Part shown: positions 7,117 through 10,736 of the stretch, in pieces
Layout: each line of letters begins with the position of its first letter
Numbering within the stretch: position 1 is the stretch's first letter
Origin: Gemmatimonadaceae bacterium
GTDB taxonomy: Bacteria > Gemmatimonadota > Gemmatimonadetes > Gemmatimonadales > Gemmatimonadaceae
DNA: 10,736 bases
Assembly (NCBI GenBank): GCA_025356185.1
Contig: JANXUN010000627.1
Location: 1 to 10,736, forward strand
Direction of reading: 5' to 3'
Made by a program: the position numbers and the translations under genes
The notes under the pieces: generated by a model
Databases searched by the model: none
What the model saw: the letters and a program-made list of their open reading frames with translations, nothing else
Told to the model about the DNA's origin: nothing

Positions 7117-9587
7117 CCTTTCTCGATGGAATCGAATCGTCGCGTGTGTATGACGAGTACGCCACACGGAGAGTTCAGCTTCGTGTACTGCGATGGCGTC
7201 TCGGCCGGGCTCGCGTACCATTCGACGCCTTCTATCTGATCGGGCGCGATGGAGTTGACGTCGTACGGTTCAGTCGGCGTGCCGCCGTTCATGAGATGAT
7301 TGTCCACGTACACAAGCGCGTAGCATCCAGCGATCATGCCGCGGTTCCGTTCGGCAGCCGTTGGCCTCCAGATCGAGCCGTCGCCGCCGCCAGGCTGTCC
7401 GATCGCTGCGGCGAGTGGAACGACGTACCGCTTGGACAGTGGCCACGCGCCGCTTCGGCCTCTCACAACTCCTGCGCCCGGCAATTCGGCCAATACGTCC
7501 CCCATTTTTCGTCCATCATTCTTTGCGAGCATGTCGCGCGTGAGAAAATGACCGAGGCCCACACGACGATTCTCTTCAAACTCGACCATGCCCATGTCGA
7601 GTCGCGTCGCCCTGACTTCGATCGAATCGAGCACCGTCAGCGGCCGCAACACAATGCGACGTAACTCTTCGTCATTGGCGGCAAACGTCATCGGCACGTT
7701 GATCGCACCAAATCCCACTCGGCGCACAAATACCTCGTGCGCGCCCGCTGGAACGTCCAGCAATCGAAACTCGCCGCGCGCATTGCTGCGTGTCGATAGC
7801 CCGAGCGACGGGATCGCAACCTCAACGTCGGCAAGTACGCGCATTGTCGAATCGGCAACAACAGTGCCCGCGAACATCGCCACCGCCGCACGGTCGCGAT
7901 CGACTCGCAGCGTCTGCGTCGAAAACTGCTGATCGGGTGCCAATCGCACAGACACCGATTGCGCGCGTCCGGTGTCGGGCAGTGCGCGAATCGTAATCGA
8001 GACTTCTGTCGGAACGCCGCACAGCCGATAGCCACCCGTCGCCCCCGTGCGAGTCTCAAGACGACGTGACACCGGAGTGATTGACAATGAACCGCTCGTG
8101 CGTGCGACCAGCTCGGTCCAGTCTGCGGCAACGCGTACGCCACGCAATCCAATCGTGTCACTCACGCCGAGTACCGTGCCGAGTACTGCGCCTTTGCCGC
8201 GTCCACTCGCGCCCGTCAGTGTCGCGCCACACAACGTTGCCGCGAGCTGCGTCGCGGTCGGCACGCGAATGGTGAGCGACGGCATGTCGTCGATGGCAAT
8301 TACGGTCGACTGACTGGACGTGCGAACCGAATCGAGCGAGGGCGTGCGCACGCTCAGCGCGTATTCACCTGGCAATACATCGCGTACGGAAAAGCGACCG
8401 TTGTCGTCGGTGACGACACTCGACGTCGTACCAACCAACGCAACAATCGCACGCGCAATGGGCGCGTTGCTGACTGAGTCCAGCACCACACCCGCAATAT
8501 TCAATGGCGCGCGCTTGAAGAGCGTGTCGTTCGCGCGACGCAGCACCACCAAATTTCCGCCACTCGACGCGATGCGCGCCACGCGCACCTTCGTCGACCG
8601 CGGAGAATCTTTCACGAGCTCGGGCATGCGAATATCCCACGCCGAGATGACCATGGCACCGCTCTCGAGACGCGTGAAGGTCATCGCGCCGCCGGCAACG
8701 ATGGTGCGGTCGGCCGATTGTGTTTCGGTGAACGAGAAATCCAATCGCTTGAGTTCGGCAGTCTCGCGCGCGAGCCACAGTGTGCCGCGAATTTCTGACA
8801 GCCTCGCACGCGCAGGCACGGGTTCGAACGCGACGCCGATCTCGGTTGTGTCCCGTGCGCCCACCACGCGCACGCAATGATCCTCGAGAAAGCGCGGCGA
8901 CATCAACACATCGAGGCCCGGTGCGTAGTACGTCGTAAAGTTTTCGACGTCCACTGCGGTATACCCGTTCTTGCGCAGCGCGTCGGGCGACAGCGAGCGC
9001 CACGGTTGCGTGACGTAATCGGTGCGCACAGTGAGTTGTTGACTCACAATGCGCCGAGCGTTGGGTTCGAGCTGGCGTTCGATCTGCATCGTCGTTGCGG
9101 TGAGGCCACGCATCGATGACGTGAGTGACGTGGCCGCGATCGACGTCATTGCTTGATCCCATGCGGAAAGCGTCGACCCGCCGCCGTCTTGTCGGCCGCA
9201 CACCGACTGCTCGACAACGCGAACCGTGCTGAGCGTCGTACGCACGCCGTCAAGCACCAAACCCGCGTCGATCACGGCGCTCGCATCGACCACGCGCGGC
9301 GTCGACACGACCGGTTGATAGCCAATGCGCAGCGTGCGCAAGCGATACGTGCCAGCGCGTGGCGCAACTAAGCGATACTCACCGCGCTCCGACGTGAGCG
9401 AACGCGCGACAGCAGTCTGGGTCGAATCGATCAGCGCCACCACGACGCCGGGTATCGCATTGCCCGCGCCGTCAACAACGGTGCCGCGCACAATTTGCGC
9501 GTCGGCACGCGACGCGAACGAGGCGAACAGAATTGCGCCGAAGACAGCTTTCATCATTGCGCACCAGACGGAAGTCGAGCGGCTCAT
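7104..9587 (-). CDS. Protein B: paralogue of A, secreted multi-beta-domain protein with barrel-less plug-like end
   Basis: The frame has 827 residues from the ATG at 9587. The ATGs at 9557 and 9554 are equally possible and give a compact signal peptide (MKAVFGAILFASF..., cut after Ala30). Domains run in the same order as in A: regulatory-like (31-124), a beta-rich domain with Cys130 and Cys238, regulatory-like (363-445), a beta-domain with Cys453 and Cys523, regulatory-like (570-660), then a plug-like segment (about 675-817) with MGDVLAELPG, YVDN and PDQIEGVEWY and the terminal Cys755 and Cys808. All six mature cysteines match positions in A, which suggests three disulphides. Shared landmarks include VCGR, PGLD, DHC, FEP.P.R..L.EI.GTLWL, GRG.GAV, CGVP and VIHTRR. 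B differs in a Gly-rich insert in the plug region (about 729-750) and a 10-residue tail after VIHTRR. No barrel follows. Function is unknown, and export is well supported. Confidence 0.88.
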   Translation of the reverse strand: MSRSTSVWCAMMKAVFGAILFASFASRADAQIVRGTVVDGAGNAIPGVVVALIDSTQTAVARSLTSERGEYRLVAPRAGTYRLRTLRIGYQPVVSTPRVVDASAVIDAGLVLDGVRTTLSTVRVVEQSVCGRQDGGGSTLSAWDQAMTSIAATSLTSSMRGLTATTMQIERQLEPNARRIVSQQLTVRTDYVTQPWRSLSPDALRKNGYTAVDVENFTTYYAPGLDVLMSPRFLEDHCVRVVGARDTTEIGVAFEPVPARARLSEIRGTLWLARETAELKRLDFSFTETQSADRTIVAGGAMTFTRLESGAMVISAWDIRMPELVKDSPRSTKVRVARIASSGGNLVVLRRANDTLFKRAPLNIAGVVLDSVSNAPIARAIVALVGTTSSVVTDDNGRFSVRDVLPGEYALSVRTPSLDSVRTSSQSTVIAIDDMPSLTIRVPTATQLAATLCGATLTGASGRGKGAVLGTVLGVSDTIGLRGVRVAADWTELVARTSGSLSITPVSRRLETRTGATGGYRLCGVPTEVSITIRALPDTGRAQSVSVRLAPDQQFSTQTLRVDRDRAAVAMFAGTVVADSTMRVLADVEVAIPSLGLSTRSNARGEFRLLDVPAGAHEVFVRRVGFGAINVPMTFAANDEELRRIVLRPLTVLDSIEVRATRLDMGMVEFEENRRVGLGHFLTRDMLAKNDGRKMGDVLAELPGAGVVRGRSGAWPLSKRYVVPLAAAIGQPGGGDGSIWRPTAAERNRGMIAGCYALVYVDNHLMNGGTPTEPYDVNSIAPDQIEGVEWYASPAETPSQYTKLNSPCGVLVIHTRRFDSIEKGKTP

Positions 9588-9626
9588 GCATTAATCGTCC
9601 GGCGGGGACGCGGCGGCCGCAAGATA

Positions 9627-9642
9627 ATCAACCACGGTTAAT
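9627..9642. promoter_or_regulatory. Palindromic operator-like site upstream of gene B
   Basis: ATCAACC-AC-GGTTAAT has 7-base half-sites matching at 6 of 7 positions, within an AT-rich patch 39 bases before the ATG at 9587. It is the size of a dimeric repressor or activator site. No clear -35/-10 pair could be fitted around it. Confidence 0.25.
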
Positions 9643-9669
9643 CAAATCGTCATAAAGAGCGTTGCCAGC

Positions 9670-9784
9670 AAAAAATTTAGGTTTTGGGTTTTGAGTTCGG
9701 GTTCTGGGTTGTCAACTGCGCGAAACTCTTGCGTCTCGCACAGTTGACAACGCAGAACACAAGCCCATAACTCAAAACCTAAAT
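9670..9784 (-). repeat. Long imperfect palindrome built of heptads, with a T-run; possible terminator of the E1 beta gene
   Basis: Bases 9675-9728 and 9731-9784 are inverted copies matching at about 44 of 54 positions; the outer 44-base arms match at 37 of 44. The ends (ATTTAGGTTTT) and the inner block (GTTGTCAACTG) are exact. Each arm is made of drifting 7-base units near GTTYTGG. Read on the minus strand, the hairpin is followed by a run of six T (9675-9670), so a transcript of the E1 beta gene would end here. It may also be a dispersed intergenic repeat such as a REP or MITE relic, but only one copy is in the window and no transposase lies beside it. Confidence 0.8.
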
Positions 9785-9786
9785 CT

Positions 9787-9820
9787 GTGCAGTCAGCTGA
9801 TCGGTGCAGTCATCTGTTAG
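9787..9820. repeat. 17-bp tandem duplication at the stop codon of the E1 beta gene
   Basis: Bases 9787-9803 and 9804-9820 match at 14 of 17 positions, both beginning GTGCAGTCA. The second unit contains the TAA of the E1 beta gene (9817-9819), so the last codon and stop were part of the duplication. The first unit holds the perfect palindrome TCAGCTGA. Confidence 0.55.
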
Positions 9821-10736
9821 TACGCCGCCAACTCGATATACGCCGCTCTGAACGTCTCAATCTGCGGCAGCGTTGCATCTTCCAACTGCGGCGCATACCC
9901 AACGAACGTGTCGGTGCTCGCCACGCGACGCACCGGCGCGTCGAGCCAGGCAAAACAGTCGTCGGCGATACGCGCCGCGATTTCTGCGCCGTACCCCCAC
10001 GAAATGCTGTCCTCGTACGCGACAATCACTCGACCCGTTTTCTTGACGCTCGCGTACACCGCTTCTTTATCCCACGGCGACAGCGTGCGCAGATCAATCA
10101 CCTCGACGCTCGGTCCGCCTTCTTCGGCTAACTGATTCGCTGCAACCACCGCGCGCTGCACCGTCGCGCCGTAGGTGACCAACGTGATGTCCGTGCCTTC
10201 ACGCACCGTGCGCGCTTTGCCAAACGGAATCATAAAGTTCGGGCCGGGATAGCGGCCTTTGTTGTACGTCTGACGATACAAGTGCTTGTGTTCGAGAAAA
10301 ATCACCGGATCGTCACAGCGAATCGACGTGCGCAACAGCCCCGCTGCGTCGAGTGCATTGCTGGGGCACACCACGCGCAATCCTGGCGTATGCGTGAACA
10401 ACGACGCGCCCGTTTGCGAGTGATACACGCCGCCGCGAATGTAGCCGCCGTATGTGGTGCGAATAACCACGGCCGACGAGAAGGCATTGTTGGACCGCCA
10501 CCGCATCGTCGCGAGTTCGTCGCGAATCTGCATGTACGCGGGCCAGATGTAGTCAAAGAACTGAATCTCAACGACGGGCTTAAAGCCGCGATGCGCTAAG
10601 CCAATCGCGCGTCCAACAATATTCGCTTCGGCAAGCGGGGAGTTAAACACGCGCGCGCCACCAAACTTGGTTTGCAAGCCGTGCGTGACTTTGAACACGC
10701 CGCCTTTGCCCTTCACTTTTCCCAAGTACTGCTCAC
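9817..10736 (-). CDS. 2-oxoacid dehydrogenase E1 component, beta subunit or C-terminal half of a fused alpha-beta E1, 5' end missing
   Basis: The frame is open to the window edge; the TTG at 10725 is internal, and codons before it continue (Glu-Gln-Tyr). This is the thiamine-diphosphate-dependent E1 beta part of a branched-chain 2-oxoacid or pyruvate dehydrogenase complex, which decarboxylates the 2-oxoacid and passes the acyl group to the E2 lipoyl domain in the cytoplasm. Counting from 10725, the cofactor-binding Glu is in SPLAEANIVGRAIG (Glu33). VEIQFFDYIWPA (52-63), the active-site His in GGVYHSQ (His102), PSNALDAAGLL and DPVIFLEHKHLYR follow, then a transketolase C-terminal domain from about 165. 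The THGLQ and HKHLYRQTYNKG sequences resemble forms in which alpha and beta are fused, but the upstream half is outside the window. The long palindrome downstream probably ends the transcript. The substrate cannot be settled from this part. Confidence 0.93.
   Translation of the reverse strand, partial: EQYLGKVKGKGGVFKVTHGLQTKFGGARVFNSPLAEANIVGRAIGLAHRGFKPVVEIQFFDYIWPAYMQIRDELATMRWRSNNAFSSAVVIRTTYGGYIRGGVYHSQTGASLFTHTPGLRVVCPSNALDAAGLLRTSIRCDDPVIFLEHKHLYRQTYNKGRYPGPNFMIPFGKARTVREGTDITLVTYGATVQRAVVAANQLAEEGGPSVEVIDLRTLSPWDKEAVYASVKKTGRVIVAYEDSISWGYGAEIAARIADDCFAWLDAPVRRVASTDTFVGYAPQLEDATLPQIETFRAAYIELAAY

Noticed and set aside
3359..9587. A and B as complete TonB-dependent receptors
   Set aside because: After the plug-like segment both chains end at or within ten residues of VIHTRR; there is no room for a beta-barrel and no frameshifted barrel sequence follows, since terminators or other genes come next.
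9787..10131. Open frames on the + strand opposite the E1 beta gene
   Set aside because: They are antisense to a strongly conserved enzyme and have no recognisable motifs.
10723..10725. TTG as the start of the E1 beta gene
   Set aside because: Codons before it remain in frame to the window edge, and the family has more N-terminal sequence before the KGGVF region.

Overview
The window looks like chromosomal DNA of a GC-rich Gram-negative bacterium, most likely a member of Gemmatimonadota or a close relative. That is an inference. It rests on the GC content (about 60% by eye), on signal peptides that nearly all end in Ala-Gln, and on the gene types: a large secreted M14 peptidase with a C-terminal amidotransferase-like part, a DUF4412-like protein, and large proteins built of carboxypeptidase-regulatory-like domains that end in a TonB-plug-like segment without a beta-barrel.

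Layout. At 1-2690 (+) lies the 3' part of an M14-family zinc carboxypeptidase-like gene, closed at 2714-2757 by a strong two-way hairpin terminator. Facing it (-) is a small secreted Met/His-rich protein (2760-3233), then a large secreted multidomain protein, here called A (3359-5791). A divergent gap follows (5792-6022). It holds a terminator-like hairpin that faces gene A. The DUF4412-like secreted gene (6023-7054, +) comes next and converges on a second large protein, B (7104-9587, -), with a two-way terminator at 7083-7116. B is a diverged paralogue of A: the domain order is the same, six cysteines are shared, and both carry a VIHTRR sequence at or near the C-terminus. A 229-bp gap (9588-9816) holds a 110-bp heptad-based palindrome. 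The window ends inside a 2-oxoacid dehydrogenase E1 beta gene (9817-10736, -).

How the genes relate. Apart from the E1 beta gene, every complete gene appears to encode an exported protein, and the truncated M14 gene belongs to an exported family, so this is a small envelope or secretion neighbourhood. The strongest candidate for an undescribed system is the A / DUF4412-like / B cluster. It has two paralogous exported proteins of about 800 residues with a plug-like C-terminus but no transport barrel, separated by an oppositely oriented LolA/DUF4412-like gene. Exact GCGGCCGC octamers lie just upstream of three of these genes, with a one-mismatch version upstream of the fourth. A shared function is a hypothesis only. 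No RNA genes, CRISPR arrays, insertion sequences or phage genes were seen.
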